This document shows positions 50,469-61,539 of a DNA stretch of 64,000 bases, one piece after another. Source of the DNA: Effrenium voratum (lineage: Eukaryota > Sar > Dinophyceae > Suessiales > Symbiodiniaceae); the NCBI GenBank assembly GCA_963377175.1, contig CAUJNA010003500.1, positions 61,670 to 125,669 of the forward strand, given 5' to 3'. Positions within the stretch are counted from its first letter, which is position 1. Every line of letters starts with the position of its first letter. The notes below the pieces were generated by a model, which saw only the letters and a list, made by a program, of their open reading frames with translations, made no database searches and was not told the origin of the DNA. Both the position numbers and the translations under genes were made by a program.

Positions 50469-50589
50469 AAAAGGTGGTCCCATTGGGGATGTTCCCTCCA
50501 AAAGCGGTCTGAATCCCCGCTTAAACGGGGACACCCCCCCATCAACATCAACCATAATTTTTATTGATCCGGGGTTAAGGTTACTCCAA

Positions 50590-50712
50590 CTACCCGGCCC
50601 TTTTTCAGGGTATCATGTCGACCCTCTACTAAAAAAGGAGGTATTTACCGTTTCAAACCGATCGGTTTTCCCCAAAATTACCCTGAAAAAAGGCGGGTAT
50701 TTTGAGCAGGGG
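50590..50712. mobile_element. Family P TIR element, copy 1
   Basis: CCCGGCCCTTTTTCAGGGTA at the left and TACCCTGAAAAAAGGCGGGT at the right are inverted repeats. Confidence 0.65.
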
Positions 50713-50861
50713 GAAGAGGACACCAACATCCATTTTGGGCTCCGACTTTGTGGGTTTTATTATGTTGTGCTGATGATTGTTGTATTGTTTTTTTGACACA
50801 TAGTGTACTGATGGAATTTCTGAACGTCGTCTCTTGATATCCTGTCAGGTTTGCCTTGGCT

Positions 50862-50966
50862 GGTGGTTTGGATCGGTGGTTTGGGGATTTAAACCCCTAC
50901 TTCTGTAGATGGCAAATGGGAACCCCCTCCTGAACCACCAAACTACCAATCCAAACCACCAATCCA
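50862..50966. mobile_element. Family F TIR element, copy 4
   Basis: GGTGGTTTGGATCGGTGG left and CCAATCCAAACCACC right. The interior includes GGGGATTTAAACCCCTACTT. Confidence 0.7.
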
Positions 50967-52576
50967 GAGCACCAACTAGAGGTAAGCTGAGTCAAGGTCG
51001 CAAAAGCTCTGCCTTTCGTTTAAAACGAAACAGGAGGATGGATATGGCCAAAAAACAGCCGGCAGAACAAGGGCAGTTCAACGCCGCAGAGTTTTGCCGA
51101 GCACACTCATTCAGTGACGTGTGCGCGACGCAAAGAACGACGTCCAGTTGATCAGGTCAAAACGCTGTTTAAGATTGCCTATATGAGGCCGGTGCGGATC
51201 CTTTGGGTGCCCACGTGGGAATTCGGAGCCCACATGCTACCAAAGGTCGCCAGAGATTTTGTTAGAGTTGGTTTCCCCGGGCCTAGCCTCACGCGGCAAC
51301 GCCCGCGAAGCTTGTGCTAGCGACGCATCGTGCAGGCGAAGAAGGAGCTCCTTGGATGCATCTCTGTGTGTGGCCATGCTATGCCATGCTTCATGCTATT
51401 ATTGCTGAATCCGGGAGAAGGGTGTGGAGGGTGATCCTGAAACGCTTTGGGGCTATGACTCCATGCGCTTGGTGCATGCGCCCACAAAAGGATCCAATGA
51501 AGGCCTTTTGCCCTTCAGGGCTCAGAAAAAGCAATTCGCCGCCTGAAGACCAAAGTATGGGATTCTTTTCCCCCACCAAGGGACTTTAAGAAGAGAACGG
51601 TTGTTGTCGTTTGGATTGGCTAACATGTGCATTCCGCGCCAGCAGATGGACAGGCAACAACTTGGTTGGCCAGTGCACGTGCTTGGCTGCCGTCATTATT
51701 GTGCTTGGTTCAAATGAGGATGAGGATGAAATGCAAATTCGAACTGAACCCTCTGGCATCCTTTGAACCGTCAAACTTCGTAGCCAAATGAAGCAAGTTC
51801 GACCCTTTGAACAGGGACCTGGTGGCTTTTGATTTCCGCCTCTGGCCCGGGGAAATCGATGCTAATGGATACCCCGCTGGGTGCAGCGGGGGTGGATGCC
51901 CAGCAAATGTTCCTTGCCGAAAAAAACCCTCGCCATTGGCACCTTGGATCAGATTCTTCGTGCTTCACCGGTAGAAGGAAGCATCCACTGTGGAGAGTTG
52001 TCCAAGACTGAGGGGGGTGGATGGTAAAGGAAACCAACTGGAAACCGTTTCCCGTTGAAGCACCAGCTTTCCATGAAGAACGACACCACTATGGACACAC
52101 CAAATCTTCCTGGTTGAAAACCCGCCAACTGCCTGGAGTTTTCGATTTTGACCATCCACATGTGTTTAAACCTGGGTTTTGTTTGGGACACCAAAGAGAA
52201 GCCTCCCCCCATTTTGGAGACGTCTCCCCAGGCCGGCGGAAGAGCCAGCAAAGCCCGAGACCGCAGAGGCCTTTAAAACTGGCCGTGGATTGGATGAAGG
52301 ATTCGCAGTACCACCAAAATCAATCACAAGAATGCGCGTGCTGTTGGTTGGCGCCTTGTTTTTCGGGGACGGTTTTGGGGGAACTGGTGGTTGGCGACTC
52401 GTGTTTCTTTTTTTTTGGGAGCACCCGGAAAGCTTTAAGCCCCGGTGGTCCCAAGCTTGGGGCTACGTTGGCCTTCCCAAGGCCTTCGATCCATTTCGGT
52501 CAGGGGAGTTCTGATGGACCGAAGGTTGGGTTCTCCTTGGGCCTCGCATGGGGAATACAAATGACAGGCCTGAAAG

Positions 52577-52684
52577 CAGAGGTGTCCTTTTTGGGTTAGT
52601 GTGGTGAAAGATAGAAGGCACTGGTTTAGATGGGTTGTATTCCATTTACCAGTGCCATCTATTTTTCCAAAAGGACACCCATGC
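52577..52684 (+). mobile_element. Family A TIR element
   Basis: CAGAGGTGTCCTTTTTGG left and CCAAAAGGACACCCATG right, with the family inner pair CACTGGTTTAGATGG and CCAGTGCCATCTA. Confidence 0.75.
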
Positions 52685-53165
52685 TTGCAAGGCTTCCTAC
52701 TGTTCGCTGGATCTTTCTGGCTCCCTGGTTGAGGGATTCCAGCCCACCAGTCACAGCATGTTTGCACGAGTGATGAAGAAGAATTCTCATGAAAACCTCC
52801 GTTTCAAGCGGTTGGCCTGGTGGTTTCAAAATTATGGCTTGGCCCAAACCACACTTTTTGCTGTCAATTTGAGTTGAGTCTCTTTTTGAAGTGAGGTTTT
52901 TCCGCTTCTGCTGATGGGACTCGGGTCATCGCGTGCTCGGGTGGGCTGGGCCTTACTGGGTCGATCTGTAGGCGAACACCAAAACCGTCCAGTCGCCTCT
53001 TCCCCAGCTGAGTTGATCTGCAAACTCATCTCGGGGAGTAAGTGTTTTCTACTCAAAACCCCAATGCTGGTGTTTTTTTGTTGCGATGCCCTTTTTGGTG
53101 GCTCGCTTGCCAGCGAATCGGGCGGAAAGACACCTTTTGGCATCGTGTTCTTTTCCAGCTTGAGT

Positions 53166-53308
53166 CTACCCCATACCCAAAATACCCGCTTTTTTCAGGG
53201 TATTTTTTGGGAAAAGAAACCTTGATTTTCCATGGTAAATACATTTTTTTGTAGAGTGTCGACAGGATACCAACTGAAAGAAGGGCCGGGTATTTGGAGT
53301 AGGGGGTT
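53166..53308. mobile_element. Family P TIR element, copy 2
   Basis: CTACCCCATACCCAAAATAC, GCTTTTTTCAGGGTATTTTT and the terminal CGGGTATTTGGAGTAGGGG form the same inverted-repeat design as 50590-50712. Confidence 0.65.
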
Positions 53309-53422
53309 CTATGGCATCCCGTGGTTCAGCAGATTTCATGTGGATTCCGGCGTTTTCCCCGTTGTTTGGTGGACTCCTTTGTAAAAATTGTGAACCCCAA
53401 AACAATTTGTGCACGAGGGTAG

Positions 53423-53516
53423 GTCAACCATGTGACCTTTGATTTCCGCGCGCTTCGTGAAAACCAGGGGCTGGTGAATGTGAAGGTGAATGTGCGCTCA
53501 GGGGACCTGAAAGGGG
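53423..53516 (+). CDS. Exon of unrecognised gene (chain g, exon 1)
   Basis: Acceptor ACGAGGGTAG, then V-N-H-V-T-F-D-F-R-A-L-R-E-N-Q-G-L-V-N-V and on through V-R-S-G-D-L-K-G to a GTTGTA donor. The pattern suggests beta strands. The 3' edge is uncertain by a few bases. Confidence 0.55.
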
Positions 53517-53561
53517 TTGTACATAGACAGGTTCCCATTTTTGGGAACCTGTGTGTGCACA

Positions 53562-53662
53562 AATTATGTATATATATATATATATATTATACACTATAGT
53601 GTATATATATATAATCTACGTACATATATGTATGAATATATATATATATATATATATATATT
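53562..53662. repeat. (AT)n microsatellite
   Basis: TATATA tracts separated by short unique sequence, within the intron between 53516 and 53668. Confidence 0.9.
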
Positions 53663-53667
53663 TCGAG

Positions 53668-53743
53668 GTCCTTTGGGCAAGTCAGATATTTGGTGGCGAA
53701 CCAAAGTTGTGCCAGGAGAAGCCCGCAGCGCAGGCGGAGGCAG
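53668..53743 (+). CDS. Exon of unrecognised gene (chain g, exon 2)
   Basis: After TATTTCGAG, 25 codons V-L-W-A-S-Q-I-F-G-G-E-P-K-L-C-Q-E-K-P-A...A-E-A and one base run to donor GCAG|GTACTT. The end (Q-E-K-P-A-A-Q-A) resembles a reading at about 54495-54530 (Q-E-K-P-K-E-Q-A-A-A-Q-A). Confidence 0.55.
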
Positions 53744-53936
53744 GTACTTGTGAGGGGCAAGAGTACCCTCCCAATGAACATGGAACCCGACGAACATGGT
53801 CTTTCTGTTGTCGTAATGCTAGGTTCAACGTTCGCTGGGAGGGCCACAAGCCCTGGTTGATTACTCGGATGTCCATCCTTCACTGCAATGATTCCCCGAT
53901 CCACCGGTTGGGGTTTGTCAAAAACATATCCTTGCT

Positions 53937-54073
53937 GTCCAGGGTTGTGGAATCAAGGGGTTTCTTCCCACTTCTGTGATACAAGGAAATATCCCCTTGA
54001 TCTGGGGTGGTAGTCGTTGGGAAGCCCTTTTTGTTGTATCACAGAAGTGGTGATTTCCCACAACCCTGTTGCT
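53937..54073. repeat. Foldback (inverted repeat) element
   Basis: AGGGTTGTGG and CCCACTTCTGTGATACAA are mirrored by TTGTATCACAGAAGTGG and CCCACAACCCT, so the segment can fold with a loop of about 45 nt. Confidence 0.7.
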
Positions 54074-54437
54074 GTCCACTAGCACGGAGCCTGCCGTGAC
54101 GGGGGGGGGGGGGATCCTGGTTTGGACCCATTGTTCCGTTCAAGGCCAAGGACCGGGTGGGAGGGTGCATGGCACCATTCTCGGGGGGTCCCCGTCGAAA
54201 AGAGACACCAATGGTCAGCTTGAGAAACCGGCACAATGGGTCGCTTTTTTGAAGCCACGACCAGTCTGCAACATTTAGAGCTTGAACAGCGCCCTCTAGT
54301 TGCTAGTTCTTGTGGTGCTAGCGATGCACCCTGTTTCTTGCATGTGACCATCAGGAGTTTTGCAGCAAACCTTGATTCACAGCTTCAGCTGGCACGAACT
54401 CCTTTTTGTTGTTTTGGTAGAAACTACATAAGGACGC

Positions 54438-54788
54438 ATGACCACATTTGAAGCACAATGTGTGGCCTACTTTGATGGGCATCGCCGTGTGTCGACCAGG
54501 AGAAACCCAAAGAGCAGGCCGCGGCGCAGGCAAGCCTTTGAGTCACGGAAGGGGTACGAGACATCTTCGAAACGGGGCCCGTCGAGCCGAACAGAGATTT
54601 CTCTTCTCAACCTCCTTACAAGGGGCCCCCTTCAGAAGTACATCACGCTCGGAACATTTGGAATGTTTGCATATCGAACTCTGTCGGAGTGGCTTAGCCC
54701 TCATGTGCGTCATGAGGCATACCAGAAGGCAACTGCCGAACCAGTCAGCTCGTTCGACAGATCGAGCCGGGTAAACCGCGGCGAGTGA
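54438..54788 (+). CDS. Possible exon or small gene
   Basis: A 116-codon open frame containing L-Q-K-Y-I-T-L-G-T-F-G-M-F-A-Y-R-T-L-S-E and W-L-S-P-H-V-R-H-E-A-Y. Protein-like, but overlapped by another open frame; unresolved. Confidence 0.3.
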   Translation: MTTFEAQCVAYFDGHRRVSTRRNPKSRPRRRQAFESRKGYETSSKRGPSSRTEISLLNLLTRGPLQKYITLGTFGMFAYRTLSEWLSPHVRHEAYQKATAEPVSSFDRSSRVNRGE

Positions 54789-55179
54789 AACCGCAATCAA
54801 ACCCAGTGCTTCCAGTGACCATAGTAGGTATCATGTACCTTGAGGCACGCAAACCGAAGGGCTACCAACAGGGAAATGGCATCGCGAAATCTTTTGCGGC
54901 TTCGCTTGTCCCAGTACGGTTTCGCCCTTTCGGGTCGGTTTCTAAGACTTCCGGACTTTCGGATTTTAAGAGCTCATCGGCGTGACTTCGATCCAGTTGC
55001 GATTGTGTATCCAAAGCAGCGCATTTGGCTGCTCAAGCCTAGTCGAGGGTTTCGGGTGCAAAATTGGGTGAAGCAACCAGAGCAAGGCACAGCGTGTGAG
55101 GGAAAACCTAATTTTCCGGTTGATCACGGACTTTTGGTTCAGACTTCACGCAAGTGGTCCTCCTAACCTTCGCTTTGCT

Positions 55180-55270
55180 TATATATTTTTTCCCTTGTTG
55201 GTTTTAAAGAGAATCGAGTTCACTACTGGAAACATGTTCTCGTTTTTCCCAGGGGTCTTAAGCAAATGGA
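55180..55270 (+). mobile_element. Family C element, copy 3 (left end degenerate)
   Basis: TTGGTTTTAAAGAGAATC, CACTACTGGAAACATG and CTTAAGCAAATGGA are family signatures. The left terminal repeat is missing. Confidence 0.65.
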
Positions 55271-55399
55271 AGGTTGGGGCCAAGTTGGTTGGGAGGAACC
55301 AAAACTTGGTTCCCGATCTTTTTTTTGGTTTTATGGGGTTTAGAGGTAGTGTCCCAACCATCCGGTTCCTTTGGATGTAACCCCCTAGCCGCTTTGCAG

Positions 55400-55489
55400 G
55401 AAGTGGTCGAGGATGCGCCGTCGGGAGAGGCTCCCCCGGAGGACGGATTCGCGGATTCGCGGACTCGCTCGCGGGGCTGCGGCTGGAAG
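55400..55489 (+). CDS. Exon of unrecognised gene, acidic
   Basis: Acceptor CCGCTTTGCAG, 30 codons E-V-V-E-D-A-P-S-G-E-A-P-P-E-D-G-F-A-D-S...G-W-K, donor AAG|GTCAAC. Phase 0 on both sides. Confidence 0.6.
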
Positions 55490-55559
55490 GTCAACTGGCG
55501 TCGTTTTGGAGGCTCGGTGCCCCTTTTCTGGGGGTAGCTTCCCCATTCTTTCTGGAAGA

Positions 55560-55755
55560 CCACCACAAACCCCCAAGTTTTGGAATGAATTCATTGTAAA
55601 ACTCGGAGATCATTTCTCTGGGGGTACCTTCCCCATTCTTTCCAGGGATCCTTCTTTTTAGGAAACCATCAACAAACCCTGGGGAAATGGCGATCGGCTT
55701 TTTTGAAAAGAAGGATGGCTGAAGAGAATGGCAAAGGAACCAACCCTTAGACCTT
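55560..55755. mobile_element. Family G element, copy 3
   Basis: The GGGGGTACCTTCCCCATTCT, TTTTTTGAAAAGAAGGATGG and AACCAACCCTTAGAC signatures are all present. The GGGGGTA.CTTCCCCATTC motif also occurs at 55530, suggesting a nested or duplicated end. Confidence 0.65.
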
Positions 55756-56380
55756 TGCTTGGTGGATTCACAGGGACAACGAAAGGACACGATTCCATTT
55801 TGGGGTGTCCGATTCCTAAAACTCACTTCCTGAGTTCATGAACTTTAAACTTTTTGGGAAGACCATTTCAGTGGTAAATATAAAGTTTGGACTTTTTTTG
55901 GGCCATCCACTCGGCAAGTGAGAAAAACACAACTACCAAAGAATCACGCTTCTCCCAAAACGCCAGGAAACGCGCAGAGGTGGCATGACTCTTCTGGTCG
56001 TGAATTTCAGAATTCGCGACAGCTACATCTGCCACGCGGTCGCCATATTTTGCGGGACTAAGACAAGTTGTTTTCACTGGTATAATAGCAAGAAGGACTA
56101 GATTTTCTTGAATGGAGAATCCATGTATTATACAAAAAGAAGAAGTACATTTTATTAAGTGGAGCTAATATTTTCAATCCACATATTATACAAGATCCCA
56201 TGAATACATCAACATGTTTCTTTGTAGCTACTCTGACCATTTGCCGCGAAAAAAAAGAAAAAAGAAGAAAGCAAAAGCAAAAAACGCAAGCGGTCAGGAG
56301 AAGCCTGAAGACGGGAAGGCCAAGTCCAAGAGTCGGATCTGTGGTCGTAAGGGTGGTTATGTTGGCTAGGCCCCCCACAG

Positions 56381-56500
56381 CTAGGTGCCCTTTTTTCACC
56401 GTTTCTTTTTTGGAGGGAGGGTATTCCTCTACTAAAATAGAGAAACCAGAAAAAAAGTTGGCACCAATTTATTCTAACCTCTCAAATCTGGAGGACCTAG
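56381..56500 (+). mobile_element. Family E element, copy 5
   Basis: CTAGGTGCCC left and GGAGGACCTAG right, with interior CTCTACTAAAATAGAG and TTCTAACCTCTC. Confidence 0.75.
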
Positions 56501-56537
56501 TTGGTAATGTTGACCCCGCATGAATCGACCCCTGTTA

Positions 56538-56656
56538 ATATGGCTGTGGGTCAAAACCAATGGGATCCCATTCTGGAATAACCACCCATTTTAGGCTTTA
56601 GTTTAGTGGGGAGTGGGATGTTCACTGGGGGTACGGGATTTTGACCACGGCCATAT
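56538..56656 (+). mobile_element. Family B TIR element, copy 6
   Basis: ATATGGCTGTGGGTCAAAA left and TTTTGACCACGGCCATAT right. Confidence 0.8.
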
Positions 56657-56888
56657 GGGGGTGTCTCTGGTTTTTGTGGGGATTCAATACTTGTGCAGGG
56701 GAACACCCCTATATGAACAAAGTGGGGTTGATTAACATGGGGTTAAGAGTAGGGATTCGTCAACCCCAGTTTAGCAATAGGGGGGTGGGCGCCCCTCCAA
56801 GGTGGTCTGATTCCCCCCTAAACCCAGGCCCACCCCCCCAATTTAATAAACTGGGGTTGATTAATTTGGGGTCAGCCACTAGGGATTC

Positions 56889-57287
56889 TTGGAGTTAGAC
56901 GGCGAGTTGTTTGAGAGTTGGACACCAAGAATGCGGCCGGGCCATTTCCACTTTGGCGAGGTGGAACCTCGCTCGGGTGGATTCCGCGAAGTCGACATGG
57001 GGTCTCAAGATAGGAGACGGAACCCTGAAAAGTCCAATCTGGACTGCGGAGAATGGGCAGGCAGGCACCGTTTTAAGGGGAGAGGGGGCTTGTTTTGGAG
57101 CTTGATCCCCCATTTAGCCACCAACCACGCATGTGGAATGATTGAAGAGGTCGACAAAGTGGAGATGGGCGAATGGATAGTCGCAGAAACAGATGGATTG
57201 CTGGGAGTCTCCTTTCAGGCGACACCCGTTTTTGGGTTCCATGCTAGTGTGGGTACTCAACAGAAGAGAGCTCCCAAGCAAAAGTAA
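56889..57287 (+). CDS. Possible exon(s)
   Basis: A 132-codon open frame including E-V-E-P-R-S-G-G-F-R-E-V-D-M and G-M-I-E-E-V-D-K-V-E-M-G-E-W. It may contain one or more exons. No boundaries resolved. Confidence 0.35.
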   Translation: MELDGELFESWTPRMRPGHFHFGEVEPRSGGFREVDMGSQDRRRNPEKSNLDCGEWAGRHRFKGRGGLFWSLIPHLATNHACGMIEEVDKVEMGEWIVAETDGLLGVSFQATPVFGFHASVGTQQKRAPKQK

Positions 57288-57565
57288 GGAAATCCGTGTC
57301 GTTTCGAGGCAAGTCATGTCTCAAAAATGCCGGCGGGAGCCGCACACATATTTTGTCCTCTTGAATTGTTCCTTCAAATCGATCCCGGCAGCGGTTTCAA
57401 GCAACACACCCATTTAATCCTTCAGTTGCTCAAGGAAGAGATGTGGTTGCAACTGATCCCAAACGGGGAGCAACCCTGAAACTGCTCAGCGCTGTCTTTC
57501 GTTCTTGGGGGTTGCACCAAAAATCGGGGGCCCAAGTGTTGCTGTTAAGTGGTGAGCCAAAAGGA

Positions 57566-57660
57566 ATATGGCTATGGGTCAGAATCCAAATCGTACCCCC
57601 AGTGAACATCCCAATCCCCACTAAAATAAGGCCTCAAATGGGTGGTGAATTCACCTACCG
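57566..57660 (-). mobile_element. Family B element, copy 7 (inverted, truncated)
   Basis: Contains the family right half (ATATGGCTATGGGTCAG, CACTAAAATAAGGCC, GGTGGTGAATTCACC) and stops before the GGGATCCCATTTTGG half. Confidence 0.7.
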
Positions 57661-57664
57661 CTTG

Positions 57665-57775
57665 ACAGAAGCCTGGGAGGGAGGTCCGCCGAGTTCGTTT
57701 GCAGATGGACCCTCTCTCGGTGACCGAGACCACAGCTGCGGATGACCAGGAGAGGTTTGGTCGACCACGAGTACA
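57665..57775 (+). CDS. Probable exon
   Basis: Frame V-R-R-V-R-L-Q-M-D-P-L-S-V-T-E-T-T-A-A-D followed by D-Q-E-R-F-G-R-P-R. Acceptor perhaps GGGAGGGAG. It directly follows the truncated family B copy. Confidence 0.4.
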
Positions 57776-57997
57776 TTGGGTGTGGTTTGATGTTTGTGGG
57801 TCGCCTTTTCAGGTTGCATGGCCCAAAAAAGCCTGGGAAACGAGCCAGAAACGAGCCACTTGTTTGATCCGTGTTTCAAAGCGAGGGTGTTTTTTTTCAG
57901 CTTGGAGATGGTCCCATGGCCACGTACTGACATGCAAGAACTTGGAGCCCAGGTTGCGCTGAGGGCGCGAATGGGTTTGTTAAGAAGGGAATCCAAA

Positions 57998-58100
57998 CAG
58001 GGCTCCTTAAAAGATACATTTTGCCCATTTTGACCCACCAACATAGAGGGAAACCACCATTTGCAAGGCAATGTTCAGGTGTATAATGTAGGGATCCCTG
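57998..58100 (+). mobile_element. Family D TIR element, copy 3
   Basis: CAGGGCTCCTTA left and AGGGATCCCTG right. The flanks share CCAAAC (left ..ATCCAAAC, right GCCAAACG). Confidence 0.75.
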
Positions 58101-58524
58101 CCAAACGTCATTAGAATTGTGGCTTTGCAAACCGGAGTTCTTCCCACGTGTCATCTTGCTTGCTTGCTGTCGTGGTGTTCGCCCAATCAGATCAAGAAAC
58201 CCGAAGCAGTTTTTGTTGCGGTGTTGGCTTCCACGGACCTTCCTTTCAATCCACTCGCGCGGGTCGAACAATCACCCAGTGCTCCCCATATGATCCCCCC
58301 TTAACGTCAGCCTTTGAAAGGCAAAAATCAAAAAAAACAACAAACTTTTGGATGTGTACGGCCCAAAGCTGAAAGGAGTCTAAACTCTTCCTAGAGTGAA
58401 GCATCCGCATGAATCACCCTCCTAAGGGCGAGCTTTGCGAAGTTGCCTGGCCCTGCGAACATGCTGCCAAAAAGGCTGGCTGGTCTGCAAAGGACAACTA
58501 CCATTGACCAGTTGTATCATAACT

Positions 58525-58663
58525 TCCATTTGGTTAAGAATACATATGTATATACATATATTTAATTTCCCCTGTTAGCTTTAAAGGATTCTATCACTAC
58601 TGGATTTTTATTATTATTATTTTTTTAGATTTTTTTAATCCAGGGGTCGAAAAAGCAAATGGA
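58525..58663 (+). mobile_element. Family C TIR element, copy 4
   Basis: TCCATTTGGTTAAGAA left and AAAGCAAATGGA right. The interior carries (ATACATAT) and (ATT)n expansions. Confidence 0.75.
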
Positions 58664-59372
58664 GGATAAGGGGCAACAGGTCTGCTCGAATGACCGTCGC
58701 TCACGAACCCGTGTTGACTCATTGACAGCGTAGAAGGGACGTCCACAATCTTACGGTGCGCACTACAATATTTTGTCCGGTCATTGGGAACAAGTTCATG
58801 CGCGTTCTCTTGAACCATCTTACGCAAGCTTCTTTTGTGACTTCAGTATTTTCCTGCATGATCTGTGAGAACAAGGCCCCTACCAAAAAAATGGTATTTT
58901 GCAGAACAGCCCGCAAGCGGGCTTACGGCCCACGTGGAGCCCACGTTTTGCTCCCGAGCTGTTTGCTCGAGATGAATTCCTCGGCTGAGAAGCTGGAACG
59001 ATGAGCAACAACCAACCCTACGAAAGGTGTTCCTCAATTGAGTCACAATCAACACCCAGGTAGATGAAGGTTAGTAAGGGGCAGTCCCAGCAGGAAATTG
59101 TGGCGGGAATCCGCCTTTTCAGTTCCTTATATGGTTCTGGTTCACCATTTTTGTACCAGGTTTTGATTATGACTCAATTTCCCTTTTTGGAACCCCTCCC
59201 AAAGTGGCGAGAAGTTTCAACGGAAACCACCGGTCAATTGATCAACTTTAGGGGAAATCCAGTGACCCCTCCACTCACTTGGCAAGATTTCGTCCCAAAA
59301 TTGCACGGCATGGTGTTTTCTCCTGGATCCAGTGACCCCTGTCCTTACTTGGCATGTCTTCAGCTCGTAGTT

Positions 59373-59476
59373 GGTGGTTTGGATTGGTGGTTTGGGGATT
59401 TGAACCCCTGCTTCTTGTAGATAAATGGGACACGCCTCCAGAACACCAAATCACAAGGCTCCAAGCCACCCAATTG
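59373..59476. mobile_element. Family F TIR element, copy 5
   Basis: GGTGGTTTGGATTGGTGG left, GGGGATTTGAACCCCTGCTT interior, right end CCAAGCCACC. Reading frame L-D-L-G-L-A-V-F-L-V-R-Q-K-P-A follows at once and could be an exon. Confidence 0.65.
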
Positions 59477-60117
59477 GATCTGGGCCTGGCTGTTTTCCTC
59501 GTCCGCCAGAAGCCAGCCTTGGGTTGGTTTTCTGGAAAGGGTCTCGTTAAAGGTACCCCTATAATTCCCACTTAGGACTTGAGAACTTTTTGCCAACTAC
59601 TGGGTTTTCCGTATTAAACCACTAAAAGTTAGTCACTTTGAGCAGGAGCAGATTTCGCAACCGAGAATCAATCCAATCCAATCCAATCCAGGAGGAGTCC
59701 AGTGCGACCCTGGCGCCGCTGGACGTCCGCACCTGCGACGCTGCTTGAAGAAAGGTTTGAAAGGAACGTCGGAGGCATCCGCTGAGTTCCGACGGTGGAA
59801 GATGACAGGTGTTTCTCTTTTCCGGAAGATTGTCATGTTTTCTTTTTTTTCTTTTCTTGTTTTTCTTCTTTTCTTTTTTGTTCTTCTCTTTTTATTTTTC
59901 TTCGGAAGATCATTTGGTGTTCTTCTTTTTTTCGCGGAAGACCGCGCTTTTGTATTTATATATTTCTTCCGAAGACCATCTCTTTTTTGAGAAGACCATC
60001 TCGAAAGACAGATCCTCTCCAAATGTCCATTTGAAAGATGGGCGTTTCCGATTTCAACGCTATCAATGGCTCCGGCTTAGTTTTCCAATTCCCTACCAAT
60101 ACCATCTACTTTTCTAG

Positions 60118-60402
60118 AAGGAAACCTGGTTCGACGTGGTCACCGGAACCTCGACCTCGAGGACTTCCATCTTGCGGGGCCGCAAAGACGGCGACGACTA
60201 CTTGGGATCCGAAGGTCCGATGGACCTTTGGGACCAGGGGGGAAGACCACTAAAATATTTAGTTATCCATGGAAAATCATATCCCATATCCCTAGAACAT
60301 ATTCACACTATAATGACCATGGGAAAAACAAAAACCATTAAAATGCATGATATGTCCCACAAGGGAAAAGTTACCCCACGCTCATTTGGGGGCCAGGAAT
60401 AG
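60118..60402 (+). CDS. Probable terminal exon of an unrecognised gene
   Basis: Acceptor CTACTTTTCTAG, then K-E-T-W-F-D-V-V-T-G-T-S-T-S-R-T-S-I-L-R, then K-D-G-D-D-Y-L-G-S-E-G-P-M-D-L, open to a TAG at 60400-60402 (94 codons). Composition becomes A/T-rich after about 60240, so the exon may in fact be spliced there. Confidence 0.45.
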   Translation, partial: KETWFDVVTGTSTSRTSILRGRKDGDDYLGSEGPMDLWDQGGRPLKYLVIHGKSYPISLEHIHTIMTMGKTKTIKMHDMSHKGKVTPRSFGGQE

Positions 60403-60429
60403 TTGATCAACCCCCAGGTCTTGGAAGGA

Positions 60430-60560
60430 ATTCATGGTAAAACTTGGAGATCACTTCTCTAGAGGTTCCTTCCCCATTCTTTCCAGGGATCCGATTCTTT
60501 TCAGGAAACCATGAACAAACCCAGACTGGAAAAAGATCCGCTTTGTGAACCGAACGATGA
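60430..60560. mobile_element. Family G element, copy 4
   Basis: GGTTCCTTCCCCATTCTTTC, AGGGATCCGATTCTTTTC and AACGATGATTGAAAA match the family. Confidence 0.65.
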
Positions 60561-60562
60561 TT

Positions 60563-60640
60563 GAAAACCTATAGAACCTGTAAAACCTGTAAAACCTATA
60601 AAGCCGATAAAACCTATAAAACCTATAGAACCTAGAAGTT
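60563..60640. repeat. AACCTATAAA-type 10-12 bp tandem repeat
   Basis: About seven degenerate units (ACCTGTAAA, ACCTATAAA, ACCTATAGA). Confidence 0.8.
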
Positions 60641-60657
60641 CTAGAATCAACCCCTAG

Positions 60658-60779
60658 AGCTTCGCTCTGCCTCCCATCTTTTCGCCACCGCCTTGAGCGG
60701 AGCGTTTGTGCGGCGCCTCTTCCTATCCCCCCGCGTGAAGGAAGAGCGCGGAGCTTGTTGGTGCGAAGCTGCAGCCTAG
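60658..60779 (+). CDS. Possible terminal exon
   Basis: After ACCCCTAG, two bases and 39 codons (R-S-A-S-H-L-F-A-T-A-L-S-G-A-F-V-R-R-L-F...) run to TAG. GC-rich and basic. The proximity of two putative terminal exons means at least one call is wrong or genes are very close. Confidence 0.3.
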
Positions 60780-61539
60780 GTCAGTCCTTTTGAACATGAA
60801 TCAACAGAAGGGCCCCCTCATGGGGGGTGGGTCTTTTTGATCGGGGATTCAGCCGTTTTTTTTCTTCTTTTCTTTTTGCGTATGTGTTTGGTTTCAAAAA
60901 CTTCACCAACCCCCATGAGGGGACGCTATCTAAATCAACTCCGCTGCTTTTACTTTGGTTCAATCATTCCCAGTGGAATCCGTTGGTTTGGCCGAACGCA
61001 CAGCTGGAGCTGGAAGGTTCATGCTATGGGTTTGTATCAAAATTAGGGGACGTCCCTTAAGTTTCCCCGTTAAACAATACGACCAACAGGGGGTTCGCCA
61101 AAGAAAGGCCGTCTTCCCAGCATGGCCAGAATCCGGAGAGGGGGGTTGACAGAACCCCCCCCCGAAAAAAGGCATCGGTTTTTCTGTTGGTTTCCCTTTG
61201 AAACTGCAAAACAGGGGTACACTCGAGAGACCGACCCACAGGGACTTTGAGACAAACCCTTTGCGGTAAACTTGTCAAGGGGATGGCATGGGGGCGCACC
61301 GATATGGTGGTTGTCACCAAACTCCAATGTCACTGCACGTTGGGTATGGCTCGTTTCAGCAGAACTGGTCGCATGAATTTTGGGATGCCCCAACAAGGGC
61401 CCCAGCGAAATGCTCTTATCAATGGCACAGGACACACACACACACAGACACTCTCTCTAAGGGCCTAAGGCCTTATATAGGGGTGGCTTTTGGGGTATGT
61501 ACCCTGTATAGCCCACACGTAGCCATGAATTTTGGCGTA

